From NCBI GenBank assembly GCA_958450365.1, contig CAUEEP010000731.1:2852501-2916500 (forward strand): DNA of 64,000 nt, given 5' to 3'. Of this stretch, positions 35,656 to 53,100 are shown piece by piece. The DNA comes from Mesorhabditis belari. Its lineage: Eukaryota; Nematoda; Chromadorea; Rhabditida; Rhabditidae. The notes below the pieces were generated by a model that did no database searches, had not been told where the DNA came from, and was given only the letters and a program-made list of their open reading frames with translations. A program made the position numbers and the translations under genes. How positions within the stretch are numbered: position 1 is the first letter of the stretch; each line of letters begins with the position of its first letter.

Positions 35656-36261
35656 AAAGAATGTGACTCGAAAGAGCGATTGAGTTAAACGAAACAGTAA
35701 CTATGTTTTATATTTAAACTTATTTTTGTTTTCTTTTAGATTAGAAGAAAGAAAGAAAGAAAAAAAAGATAAGAGAAAAACTACGGTATGAGTTGTTTCA
35801 TTGAAAGAAGGGGTGGCGATTGGTGGGGGGAAATGTGGAGAAAACCCCGCCCATAGCCTCGTCTCACCCACAAAAATCTCCGCTTTTCCACCGCATTTCT
35901 ATACAATCGCCAAAAGCTTAGCTTACATTTGGATAATTGAATTTTTTTTTTCTTTTTAAATCCCTTTACTCTATGTGTACTTTGTACTCAAAACTTTCTA
36001 AACACAAACTTTCTGGCGCACTGAATCCTGTTGTTTTGTCTCTTTGATGTCGCTAGAAAAACAAGAAATCAGTGCGTTAGAAGAAGTGTGTTTACATGTG
36101 GCCACAAAGTACACATTAGTCTTTCACTTTCCTCACGAAAATGCACCCCATCTGGCGCACTAAGGAGTACTGAGAGTTGATCTCTTTCAATAAACACTGG
36201 TACTTTGTGCTTAACCCTGTAAACACAGCTCTTCTCGTTCACTCTGTACTGTAATGGTAAT

Positions 36262-36396
36262 TAGACATGGGCAGCGGGTCGGGTCGGGCCGGGTCGGGTC
36301 AAAAGTGACCCGCTGACCCGACCCGCGACCCGGCTTTTTTCCCGGATGACCCGCTGACCCGACCCGGCCGCCAAAACTCGAAAATGGACATGTCTA
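36262..36396. mobile_element. 135-bp GC-rich hAT-type MITE with 8-bp target duplication
   Basis: Terminal inverted repeats TAGACATG / CATGTCTA flank a strikingly GC-rich core of GGGTCGGGTCGGG and its complement GACCCGACCC, which folds on itself. The 8-base sequence ATGGTAAT occurs directly on both sides (36254-36261 and 36397-36404), a perfect target-site duplication of the length hAT transposases make. The TAGNNATG terminus also fits hAT. No coding capacity. Confidence 0.9.
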
Positions 36397-36773
36397 ATGG
36401 TAATCGTTTTCTCAATGGTGCGTCAGATGGGTGCCTTTACGCCATGAACACCTCACTCAAAGGTGCAAGACCAAGGTGTACTTTGTGCGCACGTAAACGC
36501 ACTCCTCCATGCGCCCTCAATTAGCATCTTTTTCTATGGGATTTTGATTTGAAAACTATTTTTTTTTCAATACCAATTTTCAGATCAGATTCCCCAAAAA
36601 CGATGATTGTTATTGTGCAGAAATTGGAATCATTTTGAACACGCAAAAAGTGTTTTCAATTCATTTGTTTTCTTGTCTTTTTCTATACATTATTTGTCAC
36701 TCCAAATAAAAAAAAAACCCCCAATTCGTTCAAGTACTTCCCCACCTTTTTTTTCCCCATTCGCTCCGAAGCA

Positions 36774-41599
<4,826 letters not shown>

Positions 41600-42844
41600 A
41601 TGTTATTCATTACTTTCTATCTATATTATTCATTACTTTCTATAAAATTCTTTCTTTTCTTATGGCAATATCGAAGTTGTGCCTATTTTTTGTAAGCAAT
41701 TTAACATACTGACTTTTTTTGCAAAGAAAACTGAGGATCAGATAGATTTCTGAAATGCTGATCGTTCATCGACGATCGACGTACGACACTTATATAGAGG
41801 TCGGGAGGAGCTGGGGTACTGGGCCTCAGACTCAAGGCCAGCGTCGGTTGCAGTATCCCTCAAAATTTGCATATAAGCTCTAAGCCCAGCCAAGTGTTAC
41901 ACTTTTAGAGCTTTTCCAGTACGTTGTATTCAAAAATTGCACTTATTTCCTCGATTTTCTTCATAAAAACCTCAATCCAGCACTTTCCCCCTCATAATTT
42001 CGTGGCAATCGAAAAAAAACGCTAAAAATTTCTCTAGTCTTTAGCTCCGATTTTCATTATAAAACCAAAAAAAATAGTCTTTTCGATATCATTCATTTAT
42101 TTTCTCTGCATTTTCTCTTTCTTGGTGTAAATTTGTGATAGCCGAATCCCCGTGAGCCAATTCTTTTCTCGCGGCGATACAAGGTATTTCCTTTTCTTCT
42201 TTTTTTTTTTCATTTTTGGTGTTTGTTTTTTTTTCGGTTTGTTTTTTGTATTTCTTTTGATTTTACTGTACTGAAAGAGTCTAAGGCAGATTGAAATTGC
42301 AAATTTAATGAAAATTTCAAATTTCTCCATTATTAGTTTGCAAGAGCCTTTTAGTCTCTTTGAGTACTAGTTTTCGTGACATTTTTGTAGAAAAAAGCAT
42401 CAAAATTTAAAATTTTCCAAAACACAAAAGATTTATTGGCTTTATGGGTTTTTAGAGCTGAAAAGAGTGATTTCTGATTGTAAGCTAGAGAAGCTCTCAC
42501 TCGAATACCAGAGTACTAGGCAGTAAACTTGACTTAGCGATATCAATTCGGTTATGGAGATCAATTCGGTGAAGACCTTATGCCAAGATTTGTATCATCA
42601 AGACATAATAGCGATATTTGTATCGTTATGGACCCTCGAGTCAACCCTAGTTTCATGCCCCCGAAGGCAGGTATTAAAGAAACGTTATGGACTGTGACTC
42701 AAGCTGTTTTTCATTCTGGAAGGTTTGAAATCTCGGGCCAGATCTAATTTAATAAAGAATTTTTTAAAAATCAATCTTTTAATCGAAAAAAGTCTAGCAA
42801 ATAGCTCTAGCAAACAAACTGTGCATCAAGATCTGTTCTTGCAG
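41600..42844. other. Gene-free region after lin-31
   Basis: The lin-31 3' region followed by AT-rich DNA with poly-T tracts. No exon set seen. Confidence 0.5.
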
Positions 42845-42889
42845 TTCTTCTTCTTCTTCTTCCTCTTCATCTTCCTCTTCTTCTTCTTC

Positions 42890-42920
<31 letters not shown>

Positions 42921-42924
42921 CTCT

Positions 42925-42959
<35 letters not shown>

Positions 42960-43009
42960 TTCTTCTTCCTCTTCATCTTCCCTCTTCTTCTTCTTCTTCC
43001 TCCTCTTCA

Positions 43010-43044
<35 letters not shown>

Positions 43045-43075
43045 ATCTTCCTCTTCTTCTTCTTCTTCTGTGTGA
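42845..43075. repeat. (CTT)n/(CCT)n polypyrimidine microsatellite
   Basis: TTC and TCC triplets on the plus strand for about 230 bases, with a few interruptions (CATCTTCC). The poly-serine, poly-leucine and poly-lysine frames here are artefacts. Confidence 0.95.
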
Positions 43076-43389
43076 TACAAATTATCCTCTATGAAAAGCT
43101 ACTGCACTTTTGTTCTGTTAGGTAAAGATTGTTCATTGAGAAAGAGTGACCAATGACCATTCTTAATGTTCCCCATTTCCATAACTTTTTTGTCCTTTTT
43201 CTGATAACAGCCTATTCAATTCTTTTCTTTTATATCGTAATCCTCCTTTTTTTTCTTCAAGATTTCCATGAAAATATTGAATCAATGCATATGAAATGGC
43301 TAAATGTTCAAAAAAGCATCAAATCAATCTAAATATTTATTTTCAATGATCTTCTCTCATTTTTGACACTCCTCAGATTCCCTTCTCAT

Positions 43390-43990
43390 AAAAAAACCTT
43401 CAATTTTTCAGCAACAAAATCCTTCAGCCCGTTTTTTTACGTCATTTTCGGAATCAAAGTGCTACCTAGCCAGCTCGTTGCTCATCAACCGGAATAAATA
43501 ATAATCACTTGGGGCAAGGTTCAGGCTACATGGGAAATGAGCCATCATCTCTTAACCAAGGCTCAGTTTATCGCGAATCATCAAAGAAACATGAGGAGGA
43601 TGATTTTTATCTGTTTAGGTTTGTCACTTGTCAAAGCTGTGGATATTTTTTCGAGCTGTTCGGCGTATTAAGAGTTAAACATCGGCTTACTATTCAGCAA
43701 CTCCCAATAGACCACTCCTTCTATATCCCAGAAAAGCATAAACTTCTTCTGGTGCAATTCAGGCTTCGGATTTGGTTCGGGCGTCGATTCCCACCCATTG
43801 ACGTTTCCTTCGAAATTCCACCAACTTTTCACAATATTGTTTTGAAGAAGTTTTGAAGAAGTGTTAGAAGAGAAGGATCTTTTAACATTACCTCGGGTCT
43901 GCTCATCTTCGAGAGAATCATCACCAGATTGAAACTTTGTAAACGATTGTTGGCATTTGTGTTTGCTCAAAAAAACAACAACCCGAATCT
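43390..43990 (-). pseudogene. Degenerate mariner transposase
   Basis: Minus-strand translation shows QQSFTKFQSGDDSLEDEQTR (helix-turn-helix region), then, after an internal deletion, PKPELHQKKFMLFWDIEGVV (the KPNLHQKKVM...WW block of mariners). Further on come SLNLAPSDYYLF (the LAPSDYHLF block) and a C-terminal remnant FDSENDV near 43450. Stops and a large internal deletion make it dead. It differs from the relic at 16535. A Tc1-like MITE abuts its 5' end. Confidence 0.75.
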
Positions 43991-44000
43991 TGGTATGACA

Positions 44001-44237
44001 TACACTACTGGACAATGAAATATGATATTTGAAAAAAAGATCGTCACTTTCGCGCGTCTGTAACTCCCTTGTCTTTACCGTATTTCTAAATATTAATATT
44101 ACCATTGTGTAGCCCTTGAAAAGAGCTTTCAAAAAATGTATAACACTAATAGTTTAAACTCAAAGACAAGGGAGTTACAGACGCGCGAACGTGACGATCT
44201 TTTTTTCAAATATCATATTTCATTGTCCAGTAGTGTA
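44001..44237. mobile_element. Tc1/mariner-like MITE with about 75-bp inverted repeats
   Basis: CACTACTGGACAATGAAATA at the left is mirrored by TATTTCATTGTCCAGTAGTG at the right, with TA at both edges. The repeat continues through the GATCGTCAC and CGCGCGTCTGTAACTCCCTT region, so the arms are about 75 bases and the centre about 85 bases. Structure and TA flanks fit a non-autonomous Tc1/mariner element. Confidence 0.9.
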
Positions 44238-44934
44238 GGTTTAATTTTTGGAGGAACTCGTACAAAAGTACATGAACATTATCGAACATTATGTAAATTC
44301 TCGATTGAAAGAATAAAAGCCGGAAAAAATTAACATGAAATAAATATTTTGTAATGTTTAATATAGAAATTAAGACATCAAGTATAACTCTGAGTTTCAG
44401 TCTTCTGAGATTCTCATTCTGATTCTCACTCTCATTTAAGTAATAAAGCCAAGAACTCAATGCAATGTGACATGATTTGCCTGGAAATCTGTTCTACGAA
44501 TGGTCTTAAACCTTGCACTCAATAAACTCTTTGCCTGATGCGTTTTCTAAATGTTCGATCCAGAGATTTGAGCATTTTCTTTGCCTCAAATCTCCTCCGA
44601 CCTTCAACTCGTCAACTTTCCGCCTCCCAAAATTGATTAACTTCTTCTTTTTCTTGACTCTAATTCGGACAACTACCTGTCCACGAGGCAAAAAGCGTTC
44701 AAGGTCGATACCGTAACTTTTTCGCATTGCTATGGTCCTATATTTTTAAATACGCAAAAATTCTTTGCTTATCGTGAAGCGATCCTCGGATCGACTGTTT
44801 CTATGCAAAAGTTGAACAACATTTGCAAATCTCTAGGCGAATCTTTCATGGTCACAACGTTCCTTAAACGGTCCTTATTCTCCAATATTGCTTTCGAGAA
44901 AACCGACAATGTGAATTTATTGGCTTTTTCAAGA

Positions 44935-45592
44935 AATCCGGTTTTTCTCCTTCTCGATTCTTTACTGTTTTCCATCGATTTCACACTTTTCTCCTCAAAG
45001 TTTCCTTGAAAAGAAAAAAGGAAACCGCGATTAGCAAAAAAAAAGAGGCGGAAAGGGTGTTTGTTGACCGTGAAATGGTGTGGAAACAATGGGATTTAGA
45101 AGGGAAATGTTTAGAAGAAAGGGGAATAAGTTGGGAGAATCACGCCAATGAGACACGGGGGAGACTTCGAGAGAAACATGTAGACTGGAGCTCTGATGGT
45201 TTCAATGATAGTTAGCTAGAAAAGACCCGTAGGGCCAGGAGCAACTGACCGGGGAAGTGGATCAGATTTCAAATTAACACAGAAAAATCCGGTGTACGAT
45301 CTAGGGCTTTCTCTTCGTGGCGTGCTCGACTCTGGGTCAGAAGCTAGGTCTCTGACTTCTTACCTGATCTTACAGCGGCAGCGTATCGTTCTGCAAAGCT
45401 ATACTGCTATGACCGTTAGGGAACTAAGGTTTAAAAGGTTTGGTCAAAGCCCTATAGATAGCCTGTAGACTTGGTGGCTTCTGAGAAAGATGGTTAAATC
45501 TTACTCATGATGGTTTACGGAGGAAGCGCAGTCTCCTGCAATTTGCCGTAACCAAAAAGTTAAAGCTTAATGGAAACACTGCTTATCTGCTT
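44935..45592 (+). repeat. Dispersed repeat, copy 3 (long form)
   Basis: Same orientation and order as 30527-31020, and extends to the full end seen in copy 1 (CACTGCTTATCTGCTTA). Its right end meets the inner edge of the right duplication arm. Confidence 0.85.
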
Positions 45593-46532
45593 ATGATTTT
45601 CCGTTCTCGAAAAAGAGTGGCTCGTTTTGAGAATGAGAGTCGAAAAGTACAGAGAATTGCTGATTCCGCTTTCCCTCTAACCTACCGTATCCTCAAAGAA
45701 AACAATATTTGTGTAATGAGAAGAAAAGGAAGGTAAAGAAGTGAAAATTCCCCTCAATAAACCCTTCATTTTCGAGAAAAGAGGAAAAGATGGGTATTCT
45801 ATTTGGAAAATAAGGGGAAAGGAAGGGGCAACTAATTAAAGAAAAGAGAAAAGGAAAGGAAAGGAGAAGTTGAAACAATATTAGATATTCAGTTCAGAGA
45901 ATGAGAAGGAGGAAATAGAAGGAAAAAGGTCACAAATTGAAATTTCTCTTCTTCCTTTCTTCTTCCTTTCTTCTTCCTTTCTTCTTCCATCTTCTTCCAT
46001 CTTCTTCCATCTTCTTCCATCTTCTTCTCAAACAATCATTGTGTTGTGTAACAGATGGTCGAAAAGTGGAGAAAAGGAGAAGAAGAGAAAGAAGAAGAAA
46101 AGAAGACAATTAACATTGCAATTTATCGAGGTGAAATGGCCACGTAAAGTTGATGGGTATTGATGATTTGAGGGACTCGAAACTCGAGTTCAAAGTGTAT
46201 CCAGACATGTACTTTAAGCTCGCACCAATGTGCCCTTTCTGGTACGCTCAAATGTTCTTGAATATTTTCTTTATGCATTTCTGGTTCACTAGAAAGGGTA
46301 TATCTTTGAGTATAAAATAGACCACTGTAAAATAACTTGTCCTTTCCCCTTTCTCTTTTCATTGTGTTCTTTTTTAATTTCTTTCTTTAATTTCTTTTTA
46401 AGTCGTCAAATGAAATTTATTAGTTGATAAGCAAATGAAGAGATTAGTCTGAGGATAACCAAATATTATTATATTTTAATATCAAGATAATATTATGACC
46501 AAATAGAAACCAATTCTCCTCACTCCCCTCCA

Positions 46533-49500
46533 TCAATATCGCCGTCCCGTGCCCGGGTTGAGCGGATCGGGATTTCCCTGAAAAGTATTCCTTTATGATT
46601 AGAAAGAACACAATAAGCTGGTCACTTTTAGAAAAGAACTTATTCAAAAAAGAGTACCGTCAACCACAGTACTCCAACTACCATACACCGTAAAAAGGAG
46701 TACGGTAGAGGAATTGAAGTATCTTTTTAGTTTAATAAAGGTGGAAAGAAGCTACAGTACTCGGATTGCTGTAAAGAAAAGTTGTCCAAAACTCAGGATT
46801 CTCTGCTTAAATCAAGCTCTATTTTATATCTTTCGAAAGCCTAAAGTGTCCTCTTTAAAACTATATAAAAGTGAAAAATAAGATTTATTCTAGACAAAGT
46901 TCTAAACCTTTAAAGCCTATTCATTCAAAATGCTAAAAAAGAATCACCGCTCATTCCCCTCACTCATCAACAAGTCTTTCTGTACAGGCAAGTCACTCTT
47001 TAACTCTTTAGAAACTCAATCAACTTTATACCTTTGTGTATTGTCGGAGTGTTTGCTGGAGACTCGGGAATCCGATGTTCACTTGTGGCACGGCGACGTT
47101 CACTCCCGCCGATGGAACCTCGTAGGTGTTTGCGTAGGCGAATTTCCCTGGAATTCAAGCTTTCTGTTACAGTGATTCACACTCCACAAAAACAAGTGCC
47201 TTCTAAAGTGTGCTGAACTTATCGTAGTGGTTTGATTCAGAATTCAAAGATAAACTAAAGCTGATCAGCTCATTCGATAGCCCCGAATCTCCTCTTGAAA
47301 ACAAGTACAAAGTTACCGAGAATTCCCTGAGAAATGAGTGACAAAAATTCCTAAAAATGAGTTGACATCAAAAATAGTGATCATTTAGTATCGTCGTGAA
47401 TGTTTTTTAATTATTGCTCACCTTCGGGCCAATCGACAAGGGTCGTTTGTGTGCCTCGCCAGAAGGAGACCCCGTGATCCCGTGGATGATCGAACGTTTT
47501 GCGGGTTTCTGAAAAGAATACCGTAATTTAATAGATCTTCAGATATAAGCTATTCCAATAAACTTCTAGGAAGTCTAGCTTTTCTGTCGGCTTCAAATCT
47601 TGAATAAACTTCAAATCCCAGACCGACCTAGCGGCTCGTATCCATAGAAAATGCCGCGCACAAGCGGTGGCGGAGCCATTTCCGAGTACTTGGCCGGGGT
47701 GTAGTCGGGCAACGGTGCCCAAACGCCGCGACACTTTTGATACCAACTAAAGAATGTTTTGAGCTAGAACTAGAGCTAGGATTAGAGCTAGAGTTAGCCA
47801 AGAAGAGCTAGATTAGTTGACTTCTCTCGACGGGAATGGACAATTTCATGTTGGAGTTGTTGGCCTCACCGATGCCAAAATGTGAGTCGAGCGCAAGCAG
47901 CAAGAGCTGAGATTGTGGACGGGCTAAAAGCGGGGTGTTTGGATGCACGATATGGCGCTGAGATCACGAAGATTTTGGAGGCGAACCCGATTTGGTCACG
48001 GTACAAAGATCAACGCCACGATTTGTTCTTGCCGACGTCAAGGACTCTAGCGATCACCGCCGGCTCGGGAAATTCAGCCATCGCCGGCTAACTCACGGCT
48101 AACTCACCGAAATGTCCAGTCCTCCTCCAATGTCCACTCAAACACCGCCACTCAATCACGAGGACACCACCCCTTAACTTTCAATCAAATCGGCATCCAT
48201 TTGTTTGTTTGTTTATCCCTGTTAGTTCAAACTAGAGCCACGTCGTTTGCTACTATCCTGCGTGAGTTCCCGTCCATTTACACCGTCATTTATGCAAATT
48301 GTGGCCAGATGGGCGAGCGGTTAGGAGTCTTGTCTCTTCAGCGCAAGGTGGACGGTTCAATCACGATGACCAGATAAAGATGTGTCTTTTTCCCACCAAG
48401 CGGGTTCTTTCACAACATTTGCGTAACAAGGGTGATAGGGGTAACGGGCAAAGTGCTGTCAAATGGTGTGTTCTATCTTCTTATGTATCCTTTGTTTGTA
48501 TCACATTATTGGTTCAATAAACGTATTTTTTGTAATTTAAGATGTAAATCTAGGCAGATTGCATAGATTTATATTAATAAAAAGTAATTTTCGCCTCTCT
48601 CCCTCGACCGACCGTTGACAATTCGGCGCCGCAGGGGCTTTGATCCCGGGCGAGCATTCGGGATCGAAAATCCATTGCATATGGATACACTCGCACGCGT
48701 TCACACAAGCCGACTCCGTTTGTCTAGAGACAAAAAGATGATTGAGCCAAAACTTGAAAACCCACCGACATCCCTTAAAACATCTCTTCAAATTGTTCAC
48801 ATATTTCTTCGGGATTCCCGCCCGTTCCCACATCACCACTTGACGGCGGATCTGAAAGAAATCGTATTGTGAATCAAATCGTTCACATCTCAACTAGAGT
48901 CCGTTCCTAATGCGCTTTCTAAGAGACACTTATTCTAGCCAAACTATCGTAATCGGTCCCAGTTTTTATTCAATCAGCCCAATTTTTGTAGCATTGACTG
49001 ATCCTTGTGGTTCCCTAATGAAATTTGAGCAAAACTTGGCTGACCGAGTGATATTCAGTTGGTTAATCGAATATCCTTAGAGATTTTTTGTTATAAGTTT
49101 TGGTTTGGTTTTTTGGATCGTGAGAAATTGGACGGCGTTGTTTTGAGCGTTTTCTATTCTGGCCCTCTTTTAACTACATTCCATTCTGAAGAGTCTGATT
49201 ACTAAAGGCGGTTAGATATGCTACTTTGAAGCTCTGAAGATCGACTTCCTGTAGAGGCAAGTCACTAACAGTTTTCATAGACCTTTTTCTCCTTATACGT
49301 TGCCTATTTTCATTACAGTACCCCTTTTCCCGGTGACTCACATGATTGATACTCGGATAGACTCGATCCGAGCAATAGGCCCGATAACGCTCACAAATGA
49401 TTCGCACTTCTTCGTTGTAAATAGCAATGTTCGATTTTCGGCAGTAATACCTAGATACGAGCACTTTTAGACCAGCCATTAGTAAATTGCATCGACTACC

Positions 49501-49957
49501 GCATTACCTATAATGCCCCAGGAATCTTTTGCACTGTTCGCTCAGCGTTGTCACCGGTTGCGCGTCTTTGACGAGATCTTGATTGGAAATCGAGGAAAAC
49601 GGCTCCAACTCCGAGTCAACTTCTTAAAAAAGTAAAATTCACCGCACTATTCGCTGAAAACTCCCAAAGATTTTCAATTTCGAAATCCAAACATAAAGTC
49701 TGATGTGTCTTTTACTTTGAAGGGCTTGGGTTCGAAATTAAAGGTTACTCTCTAGTCAAGCGATGTAATTCAACCAACAAATTACTTGAAATTTTTTATC
49801 AAACTAGAATGTCAACTGAATACAAATATCTAACCACAAATGATAACAACGAATGAATAACAATTTAAATCAGTAAAAATTTCCAACCTGGAAGGAGATT
49901 CTCTTGCGCAAACAAAATTTGGAGGAAAAAACTAAACGAGAACGCAAAGACAATCAT
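46533..49957 (-). CDS. Cysteine-rich secreted protein, right-arm intact copy
   Basis: Nine exons give about 285 residues. A signal peptide (MIVFAFSFSFFLQILFAQ) is followed by an acidic start (VDSELEPFSSISNQD) and a domain with about 12 cysteines between residues 50 and 170 (SEQCKRFLGHYRYYCRKS, IICERYRAYC, LKRCFKGCR, ACVNACECIHMQW, ECSPG, NCQRWYQKCRGVW). The C-terminal half is cysteine-free and Pro/Gly/Thr-rich (PLVRGIFYGYEPLETRKTF, KFAYANTYEVPSAGVNVAV). No family recognised; even cysteines suggest disulphide bonds and an extracellular role. It lies 153 bases downstream of mtr-4 on the same strand, so operon transcription with SL2-type trans-splicing is possible. Confidence 0.75.
47812..48091 (+). 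pseudogene. RME-8/DNAJC13 C-terminal fragment, right arm
   Basis: Twin of 27549-27830, antisense in the intron of the secreted-protein gene. It has the same frame break between ELLASPMPK and RAEIVDGLKAG, so the damage predates the duplication. The encoded RAEIVDGLKAGCLDARYG and WSRYKDQRHDLFLP are identical in both copies. Confidence 0.55.
48301..48374 (+). other. Degenerate tRNA-like sequence, right arm
   Basis: Twin of 27266-27338: GGCCAGATGGGCGAGCGG and GGACGGTTCAATCAC resemble class II tRNA A and B boxes, but the cloverleaf is poor. Confidence 0.4.
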
Positions 49958-50110
49958 CGCAAAATGAATAGTGTGACAAAGCCCGGAATGATCGACAATT
50001 GAAAAGAAAAGCGAGAAAACTTGTTTTGGGAAAACGAGAAATGAACGAAGATGAGATCCGAATAGCAAAAAAACTATGGGAAATGCTTTAAAATTATCCA
50101 TGATGGGTAT

Positions 50111-53100
50111 TTATAGGTAGAGCGAGGCGGCGAAGACGATATCCCTCTTGATCAAAGATCGGGCCAATGCGAACTTCTCGGCGAGTTCCTAAAAATCAAA
50201 TTCAAATCTTGACTTACACTTCAATACCACCAGGGCTTACACTTTACTTTAGCAAGATCCCCTTAAGACTCCATAATTCACTCACAAGATTTCCCATATT
50301 CTGCGCGGCGGCTGTCACCTCACGAGTCGCCTCCTCCAAACGACGCAAGCACCGGATAATCGATCCTACGAAAACCGTTTACCATAAAAAACCATCAAGT
50401 TACCTTCAAAAACGTCCGTTTTCTCCACCACATCCTTGAATGATTTCCCGAGTGCCCATTCGTGAACAACCTAAAAGATTTTTAGGTTCAAAACATTTAA
50501 ACACACACACCTCCATCAAACCGGGCTTGAACGAGTCCACATACAGATCCTCGTCCACTTCGATCTTGCACTCATTTGAGACCTTGGCAATTCTGCGAGC
50601 GTGTTCCTAAATTTCACTAGATCAATCACAATAAACCCGTTACTTACCTGGATCTGGCGCAAGCATCCCGACAAGTTTTCCGCCATCTTTGGTACTGGGG
50701 CTTTTTCCTAAAGAATCTTGTACTAGAAGCAAATTTCAATCGACGACTTTTATAACAAATGTACCTGAAAGACAAAGCACGAAAGAAGTGAGGCAATTTC
50801 TTCGGCGGTCAACGAAGCGAACACACCAGCAAACATCATCTCCGTCAACAATAGCTCATCGGAAGCGGAGATCTCACAAGCAACGCGACCCTGTAAAATA
50901 GTAGTTAACAAAGACTCAATTCTTAATTCGAATTTATGTTCTAAATCATCAAAATCGATCACCTTATCAAGCACGATATCTCCTTGATCACAATATTGAA
51001 GCCTTCGTAGCACACGTTTTCTAAAGTCAACTAAGTTTCGCTAACTATAAGAATTCCAATCAAACCTATGGCCAAGCTCTTCAGATTGCAGCAAATCCTT
51101 CGCTTTCTTCAGCTCCTTGCGGCAATTGTTCACCTCGGTTCTTTTCGCGTCCTAAAATTGTCATTTAAGTATCTAGCCACGTAAAGTCAAAGCCATTACC
51201 TTTGCTTTCCATTGTGCACAAAGCTCATCAAAATCCTTTCGACATCTCAACTCGTGCGAATCATAACGGCTATCCAAAGTCTTCAGCTTCTCGAGATTTG
51301 ACTAAGCAATAACATGATGAATTTTTTAACTTGTAAAGCTACCTTCAATTTCGGATCGTCAATTTTCATGTCACGAATCGGATCCAAATTGGGCAACTCT
51401 CCGCAGAATCTTTTCTCGCATTCCTCAAATGTTTTATTAAAAGAATGTCAAGGAAATCTTTAACAGGTTTTACAATCTACCTAACTAACAAATTTAGGAT
51501 TCTATCAACCTCATCTGATCTATCAATTCTCACCCTGACAATCTTTTCCACAGTCGTCTTTTCCAATTCGTGCTTCAATTCCTTTGGCAGTTGCACCCGC
51601 ACAGCTGACATATTGTGGATGCAGTCAATGGTCATCGGCAGGACTTCCCAACAACCCTGAAAAATAACAGTTTAAACTTCAGTTTACAATTAGCAACCTT
51701 TTCGCCTGGAGTTGGTGGTCGCAACATGGAAACATTGTCGATGTAGGTGAGCGACTCTGGGGAGATGCACAAGAAAACCTAAAAATCAAAATTTCCACAA
51801 TACCCCATTTAATACACAATGCACTTACCTCAATCACAAAAATCATTTGACTCTTGTCCTCAGGGTTGATCTTTCGATGAAAATTGATCATGGGGCCCCA
51901 ACCAAAATCGTGCCCTCGAGCTTTTATCTGAAAAAGCAAAGCAATTAAACCTATTTGGCTCTTCGTAATCCTTCTCTCAATATTTGAATTAGCTGTAGAT
52001 TTGTTGTTTATTCTTTTGATACGCAACTACCATTAAAGACTTACATGCATTAACCGTCCAGCGTGTAGATAAGGAACAATATGCTTTGCTTGCATCACCG
52101 TTGCCTAAAAAAACAGCAACCTATTGAACCAAAACAAAACAAATACCCTGCATTCTTCCTTCAGCTTGTTTATTGAATTCTCCAATTCGAAAAAGCCGCC
52201 GATCAAGCTCTCCTTTTCGACGTGCATGCCCTCGAGCTCTCTTGTGGCGGTTTCAAACTCTAAAATTAGAAATTATTCAAAGCAAACATAATATTTTGTC
52301 CAAGTAAGAGTGGTGGATAGCTTTTATTGCTAACCCACTTTGTAGCAAAATTGGAATGTTGGCGTTATTCTGGAATTGATAGAAGCTTCGTTCGAGCATG
52401 AACTCCTAAAAAATCGTCATAAGAGTCCAAAACTGTAAAACTAACCGGGTTCACTCCCTCAACGCGCAACAAATTCAACACCATGTTATAAGTCAGCCGA
52501 AATTGAGAATTCAGTGGATCGGTCGCTCCCTATAAACCAGTATTACGATCGCTTTTCAGTTAAACTCACCTTGATAATTTGTCGAGCACTTTCAGTAGTC
52601 ATTTGTTGATCAATCATCATAATCACGTGACCTTGTTTATCCTAAAAGACGCAATTTCACGCCATTTGCCTACCAACCTACCAAGCCACGTCGGCCAGCT
52701 CGTCCCGACATTTGAATATACTCTCCAGAAGTGAGCCATCTAAAATGAACACTCGATGACTCGCTAGATTGGAGACAAAGCTCACCGAAAATCTTTTCCA
52801 TCAAATTTCCGGCCTGATGTGAAGACAACGGTTCTCGCCGGCATGTTAAGCCCCATCGAGAATGTTTCTGTCGCAAAGAGCACCTAGATGATGAAAGATG
52901 AAAATCAAACCCCCCCCCAAATCCTAAAAATACCTTCAAAAGTCCTTCACCGAAGAGAATTTCGACAATCTCCTTAATGAGCGGCAGCAGACCCGAGTGA
53001 TGGACACCGATTCCCCTCAAGAGTAGAGGGAGCATCTAAAGAATTGCTCGATTCGTTGAATTGCTATTTGAACAGCGTACTTGTCCGATTTGTGGTAGCT

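Noticed and set aside
35821..35905. GC-richer block near 35821-35905 as a possible RNA gene
   Set aside because: No stable cloverleaf or known RNA motif could be found by eye.
42725..43075. 116-codon Leu/Ser-rich frame and a Lys/Glu-rich frame on the other strand
   Set aside because: Both are translations of a CTT/CCT microsatellite.
43668..44132. 154-codon minus-strand frame as a possible gene
   Set aside because: It joins a degraded mariner transposase to MITE sequence; a chance fusion across an insertion point.
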